NCBI GenBank assembly: GCA_963170055.1
Contig: CAUJGJ010000213.1
Location: 248,001 to 312,000, forward strand
DNA length: 64,000 nucleotides
DNA from: Halisarca cf. caerulea
Lineage: Eukaryota; Porifera; Demospongiae; Chondrillida; Halisarcidae
Direction of reading: 5' to 3'
A program made the translations under genes and the position numbers. This document shows, piece after piece, positions 38,560-51,158 of this stretch; the first letter of the stretch is position 1; every line of letters starts with the position of its first letter. The notes beneath the pieces are model-generated. The model had not been told where the DNA came from and ran no database searches. It saw only the letters and a list, made by a program, of their open reading frames with translations.

Positions 38560-41050
38560 ACACATGACCTTTCTGAAGTGCTGTGGGCGTATATGTGTAG
38601 TGTTGGATATGCTGGTGCTAATACCAATATTTGGCACTAACACCACGCACATTCCCAGTGGACACACATGAAGTTTCTTAATTACTGTGGGCGTATTTGT
38701 GTAGTATTGGATATGCTGGTGCTAATACCAATATTTGGCACTAGCACCACGCACATTCCCAGTGGACACACATGACCTTTCTGAAGTGCTGTGGGCGTAT
38801 TTGTGTAGTGTTGGATATGCTGGTGCTAATACCAATATTTGGCACTAGCACCACGCACATTCCCAGTGGACACACATGACCTTTCTGAAGTGCTGTGGGC
38901 GTATTTGTGTAGTGTTGGATATGCTGGTGCTAATACCAATATTTGGCACTAGCACCACGCACATTCCCAGTGGACACACATGACCTTTCTGAAGTGCTGT
39001 GGGCGTATTTGTGTAGTATTGGATATGCTGGTGCTAATACCAATATTTGGCACTAGCACCACGCACATTCCCAGTGGACACACATGACCTTTCTGAAGTG
39101 CTGTGGGCGTATTTGTGTAGTGTTGGATATGCTGGTGCTAATACCAATATTTGGCACTAGCACCACGCACATTCCCAGTGGACACACATGACCTTTCTGA
39201 AGTGCTGTGGGCGTATTTGTGTAGTGTTGGATATGCTGGTGCTAATACCAATATTTGGCACTAGCACCACGCACATTCCCAGTGGAAACACATGACCTTT
39301 CTGAAGTGCTGTGGGCGTATTTGTGTACTGTTGGATATGCTGGTGCTAATACCAATATTTGGCACTAACACCACGCACATTCCCAGTGGACACACATGAA
39401 GTTTCTTAATTACTGTGGGCGTATTTGTGTAGTATTGGATATGCTGGTGCTAATACCAATATTTGGCACTAGCACCACGCACATTCCCAGTGGACACACA
39501 TGACCTTTCTGAAGTGCTGTGGGCGTATTTGTGTAGTGTTGGATATGCTGGTGCTAATACCAATATTTGGCACTAGCACCACGCACATTCCCAGTGGACA
39601 CACATGACCTTTCTGAAGTGCTGTGGGCGTATTTGTGTAGTGTTGGATATGCTGGTGCTAATACCAATATTTGGCACTAGCACCACGCACATTCCCAGTG
39701 GACACACATGACCTTTCTGAAGTGCTGTGGGCGTATTTGTGTAGTATTGGATATGCTGGTGCTAATACCAATATTTGGCACTAGCACCACGCACATTCCC
39801 AGTGGACACACATGACCTTTCTGAAGTGCTGTGGGCGTATTTGTGTAGTGTTGGATATGCTGGTGCTAATACCAATATTTGGCACTAGCACCACGCACAT
39901 TCCCAGTGGAAACACATGACCTTTCTGAAGTGCTGTGGGCGTATTTGTGTACTGTTGGATATGCTGGTGCTAATACCAATATTTGGCACTAACACCACGC
40001 ACATTCCCAGTGGACACACATGAAGTTTCTTAACTACTGTGGGCGTATTTGTGTAAAGTTGGATATGCTGGTGCTAATACCAATATTTGGCACTAGCACC
40101 ACGCACATTCCCAGTGGACACACATGACCTTTCTGAAGTGCTGTGGGCGTATTTGTGTAGTGTTGGATATACTGGTGCTAATACCAATATTTGGCACTAG
40201 CACCACGCACATTCCCAGTGGACACACATGAAGTTTCTTAACTACTGTGGGCGTATTTGTGTAATGTTGGATATGCTGGTGCTAATACCAATATTTGGCA
40301 CTAGCACCACGCACATTCCCAGTAGACAAACATGACCTTTCTGAAGTGCTGTGGGCGTATTTGTGTAGTGTTGGATATGCTGGTGCTAATACCAATATTT
40401 GGCACTAGCACCACGCACATTCCCAGTGGACACACATGAAGTTTCTTAATTACAGTGGGCGTATTTGTGTAGTGTTGGATATGCTGGTGCTAATACCAAT
40501 ATTTGGCACTAGCACCACGCACATTCCCAGTGGACACACATGACCTTTCTGAAGTGCTGTGGGCGTATTTGTGTAGTGTTGGATATGCTGGTGCTAATAC
40601 CAATATTTGGCACTAGCACCACGCACATTCCCAGTGGACACACATGACCTTTCTGAAGTGCTGTGGGCGTATTTGTGTAGTGTTGGATATGCTGGTGCTA
40701 ATACCAATATTTGGCACTAGCACCACGCACATTCCCAGTGGACACACTTAAAGTTTCTGAAGTGCTGTGGGCGTATTTGTGTAGTATTGGATATGCTGGT
40801 GCTAATACCAATATTTGGCACTAGCACCACGCACATTCCCGGTGGACACACATGAAGTTTCTTAACTACTGTAAGCGTATTTGTGTAGAGTTGGATATGC
40901 TGGTGCTAATACCAATATTTGGCACTAGCACCACTCACATTCCCAGTGGACACACATGACCTTTCTGAAGTGCTGTGGGCGTATTTGTGTAGTGTTGGAT
41001 ATGCTGGTACTAATACCAATATTTGGCACTAGTACCACGCACTTTCCCAG
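38560..41050. repeat. Dialect R, transition block with local 7-mer
   Basis: 'gtagtattgg' tags at 38701, 39013, 39429 and 39741 show a 7-monomer (728 bp) repeat. 'gtactgtt' at 39327 and 39951 is 624 bp apart, so one monomer was lost in the second copy. Most monomers are type A. One isolated C plus 'taagcg' B pair, typical of 10.8-24 kb, sits at about 40,750-40,880. This suggests a fragment of that block. Confidence 0.8.
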
Positions 41051-41128
41051 TGGACACACATGAAGTTTCTTAACTACTGTGGGCGTATTTCTGTAATGTT
41101 GGATATGCTGGTGCTAATACCAATATTT

Positions 41129-41232
41129 GGCACTAGCACCACGCACATTTCCAGTGGACACACATGAAGTTTCTTAATTACTGTGGGCGTATTTGTGTAG
41201 TGTTGGATATGCTGGTGCTAATACCAATATTT
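41129..41232 (+). repeat. Reference type D monomer
   Basis: B-like at 40-41 and 47-52 but with T at 50 ('taattactg'), joined to the A state 'gtagtgtt' at 72-73. D monomers occur about once per HOR in dialect R (for example near 46,990, 49,174, 51,470, 55,320 and 62,700). A variant with 'ttaattaatg' occurs at 12,375, 14,874 and 18,411. This copy also has a C-to-T change giving 'acatttcc'. Confidence 0.85.
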
Positions 41233-41440
41233 GGCACTAGCACCACGCACATTCCCAGTGGACACACATGACCTTTCTGAAGTGCTGTGGGCGTATTTGT
41301 GTAGTGTTGGATACGCTGGTGCTAATACCAATATTTGCCACTAGCACCACGCACATTCCCAGTGGACACACATGACCTTTCTGAAGTGCTGTGGGCGTAT
41401 TTGTGTAGTGTTGGATATGCTGGTGCTTATACCAATATTT

Positions 41441-41544
41441 GGCACTAACACCACGCACATTCCCAGTGGACACACATGAAGTTTCTTAACTACTGTGGGC
41501 GTATTTGTGTAAAGTTGGATATGCTGGTGCTAATACCAATATTT
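41441..41544 (+). repeat. Reference type B2 monomer
   Basis: This is B-like in the middle ('catgaag', 'taactactg') but carries A at position 8 ('ctaacacc') and AA at 72-73 ('gtaaagtt'). In the right half of the window most 'gtaaagtt' copies also carry 'aacacc', so the two ends behave as one haplotype. Exceptions exist: the monomer near 41,960 has 'agcacc' with 'aaag'. B2 is the most regular landmark for phasing the 10- to 15-mer blocks. Confidence 0.88.
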
Positions 41545-41648
41545 GGCACTAGCACCACGCACATTCCCAGTGGACACACATGACCTTTCTGAAGTGCTGT
41601 GGGCGTATTTGTGTAGTGTTGGATATACTGGTGCTAATACCAATATTT

Positions 41649-41752
41649 GGCACTAGCACCACGCACATTCCCAGTGGACACACATGAAGTTTCTTAACTA
41701 CTGTGGGCGTATTTGTGTAATGTTGGATATGCTGGTGCTAATACCAATATTT
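41649..41752 (+). repeat. Reference type B1 monomer
   Basis: This monomer differs from type A as a linked set: AG at 40-41 ('catgaag'), T/C/A at 47, 50 and 52 ('taactactg'), and AT at 72-73 ('gtaatgtt'). The rest of the monomer is shared with A. In dialect R, B1 usually follows an A monomer that ends in the 'atactgg' variant and is followed by A monomers. Confidence 0.9.
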
Positions 41753-41856
41753 GGCACTAGCACCACGCACATTCCCAGTGGACACACATGACCTTTCTGA
41801 AGTGCTGTGGGCGTATTTGTGTAGTGTTGGATATGCTGGTGCTAATACCAATATTT
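41753..41856 (+). repeat. Reference type A monomer
   Basis: This is a clean example of the commonest 104-bp monomer, numbered here from ggcact = 1. Diagnostic states are G at position 8 ('ctagcacc'), CC at 40-41 ('catgacc'), G/G/G at 47, 50 and 52 ('gaagtgctg'), and GT at 72-73 ('gtagtgtt'). CpGs lie at about 14-15 ('ccacgcac') and 60-61 ('gggcgtat'). The left part of the 33-bp palindrome occupies the end of the monomer and its right part occupies positions 1-13 of the next. Plus or minus orientation is arbitrary because no transcript is known. Confidence 0.93.
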
Positions 41857-44800
41857 GGCACTAGCACCACGCACATTCCCAGTGGACACACATGACCTTT
41901 CTGAAGTGCTGTGGGCGTATTTGTGTAGTGTTGGATTTACTGGTGCTAATACCAATATTTGGCACTAGCACCACGCACATTCCCAGTGGACACACATGAA
42001 GTTTCTTAACTACTGTGGGCGTATTTGTGTAAAGTTGGATATGCTGGTGCTAATACCAATATTTGGCACTAGCACCACGCACATTACCAGTGGACACACA
42101 TGACCTTTCTGAAGTGCTGTGGGCGTATTTGTGTAGTGTTGGATATGCTGGTGCTAATACCAATATTTGGCACTAGCACCACGCACATTCCCAGTGGACC
42201 CACATGAAGTTTCTTAATTACTGTGGGCGTATTTGTGTAGTGTTGGATATGCTGGTGCTAATACCAATATTTGGCACTAGCACCACGCACATTCCCAGTG
42301 GACACACATGACCTTTCTGAAGTGCTGTGGGCGTATTTGTGTAGTGTTGGATATGCTGGTGCTAATACCAATATTTGGCACTAGCACCACGCACATTCCC
42401 AGTGGACACACATGACCTTTCTGAAGTGCTGTGGGCGTATTTGTGTAGTGTTGGATATGCTGGTGCTAATACCAATATTTGGCACTAACACCACGCACAT
42501 TCCCAGTGGACACACATGAAGTTTCTTAACTACTGTGGGCGTATTTGTGTAAAGTTGGATATGCTGGTGCTAATACCAATATTTGGCACTAGCACCACAC
42601 ACATTCCCATTGGACACACATGACCTTTCTGAAGTGCTGTGGGCGTATTTGTGTAGTGTTGGATATGCTGGTGCTAATACCAATATTTGGCACTAGCACC
42701 ACGCACATTCCCAGTGGACACACATGACCTTTCTGAAGTGCTGTGGGCGTATTTGTGTAGTGTTGGATATGCTGGTGCTAATACCAATATTTGGCACTAA
42801 CACCACGCACATTCCCAGTGGACACACATGAAGTTTCTTAACTACTGTGGGCGTATTTGTGTAAAGTTGGATATGCTGGTGCTAATACCAATATTTGGTA
42901 CTAGCACCACGCACATTCCCAGTGGACACACATGACCTTTCTGAAGTGCTGTGGGCGTATTTGTGTAGTGTTGGATATACTGGTGCTAATACCAATATTT
43001 GGCACTAGCACCACGCACATTCCCAGTGGACACACATGAAGTTTCTTAACTACTGTGGGCGTATTTGTGTAATGTTGGATATGCTGGTGCTAATACCAAT
43101 ATTTGGCACTAGCACCACGCACATTCCCAGTGGACACACATGACCTTTCTGAAGTGCTGTGGGCGTATTTGTGTAGTGTTGGATATGCTGGTGCTAATAC
43201 CAATATTTGGCACTAGCACCACGCACATTCCCAGTGGACACACATGAAGTTTCTTAACTACTGTGGGCGTATTTGTGTAATGTTGGATATGCTGGTGCTA
43301 ATACCAATATTTGGCACTAGCACCACGCACATTCCCAGTTTACACACATGACCTTTCTGAAGTGCTGTGGGCGTATTTGTGTAGTGTTGGATATGCTGGT
43401 GCTAATACCAATATTTGGCACTAGCACCACGCACATTTCCAGTGGACACACATGAAGTTTCTTAACTACTGTGGGCGTATTTGTGTAAAGTTGGATATGC
43501 TGGTGCTAATACCAATATTTGGCACTAGCACCACGCACATTCCCAGTGGACACACATGACCTTTCTTAAGTGCTGTGGGCGTATTTGTGTAGTGTTGGAT
43601 ATACTGGTGCTAATACCAATATTTGGCACTAGCACCACGCACATTCCCAGTGGACACACATGAAGTTTCTTAACTACTGTGGGCGTATTTGTGTAATGTT
43701 GGATATGCTGGTGCTAATACCAATATTTGGCACTAGCACCACGCACATTCCCAGTGGACACACATGACCTTTCTGAAGTGCTGTGGGCGTATTTGTGTAG
43801 TGTTGGATATGCTGGTGCTAATACCAATATTTGGCACTAGCACCACGCACATTCCCAGTGGACACACATGACCTTTCTGAAGTGCTGTGGGCGTATTTGT
43901 GTAGTGTTGGATATACTGGTGCTAATACCAATATTTGGCACTAAAACCACGCACATTCCCAGTGGACACACATGAAGTTTCTTAACTACTGTGGGCGTAT
44001 TTGTGTAAAGTTGGATATGCTGGTGCTAATACCAATATTTGGCACTAGCACCACGCACATTCCCAGTGGACACACATGACCTTTCTGAAGTGCTGTGGGC
44101 GTATTTGTGTAAAGTTGGATATGCTGGTGCTAATACCAATATTTGGCACTAGCACCACGCACATTCCCAGTGGACCCACATGACCTTTCTGAAGTGCTGT
44201 GGGCGTATTTGTGTAGTGTTGGATATGCTGGTGCTAATACCAATATTTGGCACTAGCACCACGCACATTCCCAGTGGACACACATGACCTTTCTAAAGTG
44301 CTGTGGGCGTATTTGTGTAGTGTTGGATATGCTGGTGCTAATACCAATATTTGGCACTAGCACCACGCACATTCCCAGTGGACACACATGACCTTTCTGA
44401 AGTGCTGTGGGCGTATTTGTGTAGTGTTGGATATGCTGGTGCTAATACCAATATTTGGCACTAACACCACGCACATTCCCACTGGACACACATGAAGTTT
44501 CTTAACTACTGTGGGCGTATTTGTGTAAAGTTGGATATGCTGGTGCTAATACCAATATTTGGCACTAGCACCACGCACATTCCCAGTGGACACACATGAC
44601 CTTTCTGAAGTGCTGTGGGCGTATTTGTGTAGTGTTGGATATGCTGGTGCTAATACCAATATTTGGCACTAGCACCACGCACATTCCCAGTGGACACACA
44701 TGACCTTTCTGAAGTGCTGTGGGCGTATTTGTGTAGTGTTGGATATGCTGGTGCTAATACCAATATTTGGCACTAACACCACGCACATTCCCAGTGGACA

Positions 44801-46790
44801 CACATGAAGTTTCTTAACTACTGTGGGCGTATTTGTGTAAAGTTGGATATGCTGGTGCTAATACCAATATTTGGTACTAGCACCACGCACATTCCCAGTG
44901 GACACACATGACCTTTCTGAAGTGCTGTGGGCGTATTTTTGTAGTGTTGGATATACTGGTGCTAATACCAATATTTGGCACTAGCACCACGCACATTCCC
45001 AGTGGACACACATGAAGTTTCTTAACTACTGTGGGCGTATTTGTGTAATGTTGGATATGCTGGTGCTAATACCAATATTTGGCACTAGCACCACGCACAT
45101 TCCCAGTGGACACACATGACCTTTCTGAAGTGCTGTGGGCGTATTTGTGTAGTGTTGGATATGCTGGTGCTAATACCAATATTTGGCACTAGCACCACGC
45201 ACATTCCCAGTGGACACACATGAAGTTTCTTAACTACTGTGGGCGTATTTGTGTAATGTTGGATATGCTGGTGCTAATACCAATATTTGGCACTAGCACC
45301 ATGCACATTCCCAGTGGACACACATGACCTTTCTGAAGTGCTGTGGGCGTATTTGTGTAGTGTTGGATATGCTGGTGCTAATACCAATATTTGGCACTAG
45401 CACCACGCACATTCCCAGTGGACACACATGAAGTTTCTTAATTACTGTGGGCGTATTTGTGTAGTGTTGGATATGCTGGTGCTAATACCAATATTTGGCA
45501 CTAGCACCACGCACATTCCCAGTGGACACACATGACCTTTCTGAAGTGCTGTGGGCGTATTTGTGTAGTGTTGGATATGCTGGTGCTAATACCAATACTT
45601 GGCACTAGCACCACGCACATTCCCAGTGGACACACATGACCTTTCTGAAGTGCTGTGGGCGTATTTGTGTAGTGTTGGATATGCTGGTGCTAATACCAAT
45701 ATTTGGCACTAGCACCACGCACATTCTCAGTGGACACACATGACCTTTCTGAAGTGCTGTGGGCGTATTTGTGTAGTGTTGGATATGCTGGTGCTAATAC
45801 CAATATTTGGCACTAACACCACGCACATTCCCAGTGGACACACATGAAGTTTCTTAACTACTGTGGGCGTATTTGTGTAAAGTTGGATATGCTGGTGCTA
45901 ATACCAATATTTGGCACTAGCACCACGCACATTCCCAGTGGACACACATGACCTTTCTGAAGTGCTGTGGGCGTATTTGTGTAGTGTTGGATATGCTGGT
46001 GCTAATACCAATATTTGGCACTAGCACCACGCACATTCCCAGTGGACCCACATGAAGTTTCTTAATTACTGTGGGCGTATTTGTGTAGTGTTGGATATGC
46101 TGGTGCTAATACCAATATTTGGCACTAGCACCACGCACATTCCCAGTGGACACACATGACCTTTCTGAAGTGCTGTGGGCGTATTTGTGTAGTGTTGGAT
46201 ATGCTGGTGCTAATACCAATATTTGGCACTAGCACCACGCACATTCCCAGTGGACACACATGACCTTTCTGAAGTGCTGTGGGCGTATTTGTGTAGTGTT
46301 GGATATGCTGGTGCTAATACCAATATTTGGCACTAACACCACGCACATTCCCAGTGGACACACATGAAGTTTCTTAACTACTGTGGGCGTATTTGTGTAA
46401 AGTTGGATATGCTGGTGCTAATACCAATATTTGGCACTAGCACCACGCACATTCCCAGTGGACACACATGACCTTTCTGAAGTGCTGTGGGCGTATTTGT
46501 GTAGTGTTGGATATGCTGGTGCTAATACCAATATTTGGCACTAGCACCACGCACATTCCCAGTGGACACACATGACCTTTCTGAAGTGCTGTGGGCGTAT
46601 TTGTGTAGTGTTGGATATGCTGGTGCTAATACCAATATTTGGCACTAACACCACGCACATTCCCAGTGGACACACATGAAGTTTCTTAACTACTGTGGGC
46701 GTATTTGTGTAAAGTTGGATATGCTGGTGCTAATACCAATATTTGGCACTAGCACCACGCACATTCCCAGTGGACACACATGACCTTTCT

Positions 46791-48974
46791 GAAGTTCTGT
46801 GGGCGTATTTGTGTAGTGTTGGATATACTGGTGCTAATACCAATATTTGGCACTAGCACCACGCACATTCCCAGTGGACACACATGAAGTTTCTTAACTA
46901 CTGTGGGCGTATTTGTGTAATGTTGGATATGCTGGTGCTAATACCAATATTTGGCAATAGCACCACGCACATTCCCAGTGGACACACATGAAGTTTCTTA
47001 ATTACTGTGGGCGTATTTGTGTAGTGTTGGATATGCTGGTGCTAATACCAATATTTGGCACTAGCACCACGCACATTCCCAGTGGACACACATGACCTTT
47101 CTGAAGTGCTGTGGGCGTATTTGTGTAGTGTTGGATATGCTGGTGCTAATACCAATATTTGGCACTAGCACCACGCACATTCCCAGTGGACACACATGAC
47201 CTTTCTGAAGTGCTGTGGGCGTATTTGTGTAGTGTTGGATATGCTGGTGCTAATACCAATATTTGGCACTAACACCACGCACATTCCCAGTGGACACACA
47301 TGAAGTTTCTTAACTACTGTGGGCGTATTTGTGTAAAGTTGGATATGCTGGTGCTAATACCAATATTTGGCACTAGCACCACGCACATTCCCAGTGGACA
47401 CACATGACCTTTCTGAAGTGCTGTGGGCGTATTTGTGTAGTGTTGGATATGCTGGTGCTAATACCAATATTTGGCACTAACACCACGCACATTCCCAGTG
47501 GACACACATGAAGTTTCTTAACTACTGTGGGCGTATTTGTGTAAAGTTGGATATGCTGGTGCTAATACCAATATTTGGCACTAGCACCACGCACATTCCC
47601 AGTGGACACACATGACCTTTCTGAAGTGCTGTGGGCGTATTTGTGTAGTGTTGGATATGCTGGTGCTAATACCAATATTTGGCACTAACACCACGCACAT
47701 TCCCAGTGGACACACATGAAGTTTCTTAACTACTGTGGGCGTATTTGTGTAAAGTTGGATATGCTGGTGCTAATACCAATATTTGGCACTAGCACCACGC
47801 ACATTCCCAGTGGACACACATGACCTTTCTGAAGTTCTGTGGGCGTATTTGTGTAGTGTTGGATAAACTGGTGCTAATACCAATATTTGGCACTAGCACC
47901 ACGCACATTCCCAGTGGACACACATGAAGTTTCTTAACTACTGTGGGCGTATTTGTGTAATGTTGGATATGCTGGTGCTAATACCAATATTTGGCACTAG
48001 CACCACGCACATTCCCAGTGGACACACATGACCTTTCTGAAGTGCTGTGGGCGTATTTGTGTAGTGTTGGATATGCTGGTGCTAATACCAATATTTGGCA
48101 CTAGCACCACGCACATTCCCAGTGGACACACATGAAGTTTCTTAACTACTGTGGGCGTATTTGTGTAATGTTGGATATGCTGGTGCTAATACCAATATTT
48201 GGCACTAGCACCACGCACATTCCCAGTGGACACACATGACCTTTCTGAAGTGCTGTGGGCGTATTTGTGTAGTGTTGGATATGCTGGTGCTAATACCAAT
48301 ATTTGGCACTAGCACCACGCACATTCCCAGTGGACACACATGACCTTTCTGAAGTGCTGTGGGCGTATTTGTGTAGTGTTGGATATGCTGGTGCTAATAC
48401 CAATATTTGGCACTAGCACCACGCACATTCCCAGTGGACACACATGACCTTTCTGAAGTGCTGTGGGCGTATTTGTGTAGTGTTGGATATGCTGGTGCTA
48501 ATACCAATATTTGGCACTAACACCACGCACATTCCCAGTGGACACACATGAAGTTTCTTAACTACTGTGGGCGTATTTGTGTAAAGTTGGATATGCTGGT
48601 GCTAATACCAATATTTGGCACTAGCACCACGCACATTCCCAGTGGACACACATGACCTTTCTGAAGTGCTGTGGGCGTATTTGTGTAGTGTTGGATATGC
48701 TGGTGCTAATACCAATATTTGGCACTAGCACCACGCACATTCCCAGTGGACACACATGACCTTTCTGAAGTGCTGTGGGCGTATTTGTGTAGTGTTGGAT
48801 ATGCTGGTGCTAATACCAATATTTGGCACTAACACCACGCACATTCCCAGTGGACACACATGAAGTTTCTTAACTACTGTGGGCGTATTTGTGTAAAGTT
48901 GGATATGCTGGTGCTAATACCAATATTTGGCACTAGCACCACGCACATTCCCAGTGGACACACATGACCTTTCT
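46791..48974. repeat. 21-mer HOR unit, first copy
   Basis: 2,184 bp from 'gaagttctg' to the third occurrence of the tag. It begins A ('gttctg', 'atactgg'), B1, D, A, A, then B2-bearing pairs, a second 'gttctg' monomer with 'ggataaactgg', B1, A, B1 and A monomers. It differs from the next unit by few point changes, such as 'ggcaatagc' near 46,957. Confidence 0.83.
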
Positions 48975-51158
48975 GAAGTTCTGTGGGCGTATTTGTGTAG
49001 TGTTGGATATACTGGTGCTAATACCAATATTTGGCACTAGCACCACGCACATTCCCAGTGGACACACATGAAGTTTCTTAACTACTGTGGGCGTATTTGT
49101 GTAATGTTGGATATGCTGGTGCTAATACCAATATTTGGCACTAGCACCACGCACATTCCCAGTGGACACACATGAAGTTTCTTAATTACTGTGGGCGTAT
49201 TTGTGTAGTGTTGGATATGCTGGTGCTAATACCAATATTTGGCACTAGCACCACGCACATTCCCAGTGGACACACATGACCTTTCTGAAGTGCTGTGGGC
49301 GTATTTGTGTAGTGTTGGATATGCTGGTGCTAATACCAATATTTGGCACTAGCACCACGCACATTCCCAGTGGACACACATGACCTTTCTGAAGTGCTGT
49401 GGGCGTATTTGTGTAGTGTTGGATATGCTGGTGCTAATACCAATATTTGGCACTAACACCACGCACATTCCCAGTGGACACACATGAAGTTTCTTAACTA
49501 CTGTGGGCGTATTTGTGTAAAGTTGGATATGCTGGTGCTAATACCAATATTTGGCACTAGCACCACGCACATTCCCAGTGGACACACATGACCTTTCTGA
49601 AGTGCTGTGGGCGTATTTGTGTAGTGTTGGATATGCTGGTGCTAATACCAATATTTGGCACTAACACCACGCACATTCCCAGTGGACACACATGAAGTTT
49701 CTTAACTACTGTGGGCGTATTTGTGTAAAGTTGGATATGCTGGTGCTAATACCAATATTTGGCACTAGCACCACGCACATTCCCAGTGGACACACATGAC
49801 CTTTCTGAAGTGCTGTGGGCGTATTTGTGTAGTGTTGGATATGCTGGTGCTAATACCAATATTTGGCACTAACACCACGCACATTCCCAGTGGACACACA
49901 TGAAGTTTCTTAACTACTGTGGGCGTATTTGTGTAAAGTTGGATATGCTGGTGCTAATACCAATATTTGGCACTAGCACCACGCACATTCCCAGTGGACA
50001 CACATGACCTTTCTGAAGTTCTGTGGGCGTATTTGTGTAGTGTTGGATAAACTGGTGCTAATACCAATATTTGGCACTAGCACCACGCACATTCCCAGTG
50101 GACACACATGAAGTTTCTTAACTACTGTGGGCGTATTTGTGTAATGTTGGATATGCTGGTGCTAATACCAATATTTGGCACTAGCACCACGCACATTCCC
50201 AGTGGACACACATGACCTTTCTGAAGTGCTGTGGGCGTATTTGTGTAGTGTTGGATATGCTGGTGCTAATACCAATATTTGGCACTAGCACCACGCACAT
50301 TCCCAGTGGACACACATGAAGTTTCTTAACTACTGTGGGCGTATTTGTGTAATGTTGGATATGCTGGTGCTAATACCAATATTTGGCACTAGCACCACGC
50401 ACATTCCCAGTGGACACACATGACCTTTCTGAAGTGCTGTGGGCGTATTTGTGTAGTGTTGGATATGCTGGTGCTAATACCAATATTTGGCACTAGCACC
50501 ACGCACATTCCCAGTGGACACACATGACCTTTCTGAAGTGCTGTGGGCGTATTTGTGTAGTGTTGGATATGCTGGTGCTAATACCAATATTTGGCACTAG
50601 CACCACGCACATTCCCAGTGGACACACATGACCTTTCTGAAGTGCTGTGGGCGTATTTGTATAGTGTTGGATATGCTGGTGCTAATACCAATATTTGGCA
50701 CTAACACCACGCACATTCCCAGTGGACACACATGAAGTTTTTTAACTACTGTGGGCGTATTTGTGTAAAGTTGGATATGCTGGTGCTAATACCAATATTT
50801 GGCACTAGCACCACGCACATTCCCAGTGGACACACATGACCTTTCTGAAGTGCTGTGGGCGTATTTGTGTAGTGTTGGATATGCTGGTGCTAATACCAAT
50901 ATTTGGCACTAGCACCACGCACATTCCCAGTGGACACACATGACCTTTCTGAAGTGCTGTGGGCGTATTTGTGTAGTGTTGGATATGCTGGTGCTAATAC
51001 CAATATTTGGCACTAACACCACGCACATTCCCAGTGGACACACATGAAGTTTCTTAACTACTGTGGGCGTATTTGTGTAAAGTTGGATATGCTGGTGCTA
51101 ATACCAATATTTGGCACTAGCACCACGCACATTCCCAGTGGACACACATGACCTTTCT
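48975..51158. repeat. 21-mer HOR unit, second copy
   Basis: Collinear with 46,791-48,974. Private changes near its end, 'gtatagtgtt' (50661) and 'gttttttaac' (about 50,740), are passed to later copies at 53053 and 56173. That gives a direction: this unit's end is the source, or a sister, of the 23-mer duplication that follows. Confidence 0.83.

Larger units (their letters stand above)
23961..38560. repeat. Dialect L, second block (21/27-mer HOR)
   Basis: All dialect L tags reappear here. 'gctgaagc' is at 27707, 29891 (as gaagtt), 32074 and 34881, spaced 21, 21 (minus 1 bp) and 27 (minus 1 bp) monomers. 'ctgaattgctg' is at 24031, 26215, 28399 and 37953. The part from about 29,331 to 37,316 is a near-copy of 1-10,795. 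The last part, 37.3-38.56 kb, is a degenerate L end with several one-off changes, such as 'ggatttgctgg', 'cacatatg' and 'gaagagctg'. Confidence 0.85.
41050..50650. repeat. Dialect R, A/B-rich block (10+11 = 21-mer)
   Basis: Regular use of A, B2, A ('atactgg'), B1 and D monomers. In the better-ordered part the tag 'gaagttctg' is at 46791, 47831, 48975, 50015 and 51159, with alternate spacings of 10, 11, 10 and 11 monomers, so the true period is 21 monomers (2,184 bp). 'ggataaactgg' at 47861 and 50045 confirms it. D monomers with 'ggacccac' at 42197 and 46045 are 37 monomers apart, so the left part is less regular. Confidence 0.85.

Noticed and set aside
41785..41800. Nuclear-receptor half-site (AAAGGTCA on the minus strand, from 'tgaccttt')
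   Set aside because: Present in A monomers only as a single short half-site. An 8-base match in a repeat seen hundreds of times is not evidence of function.
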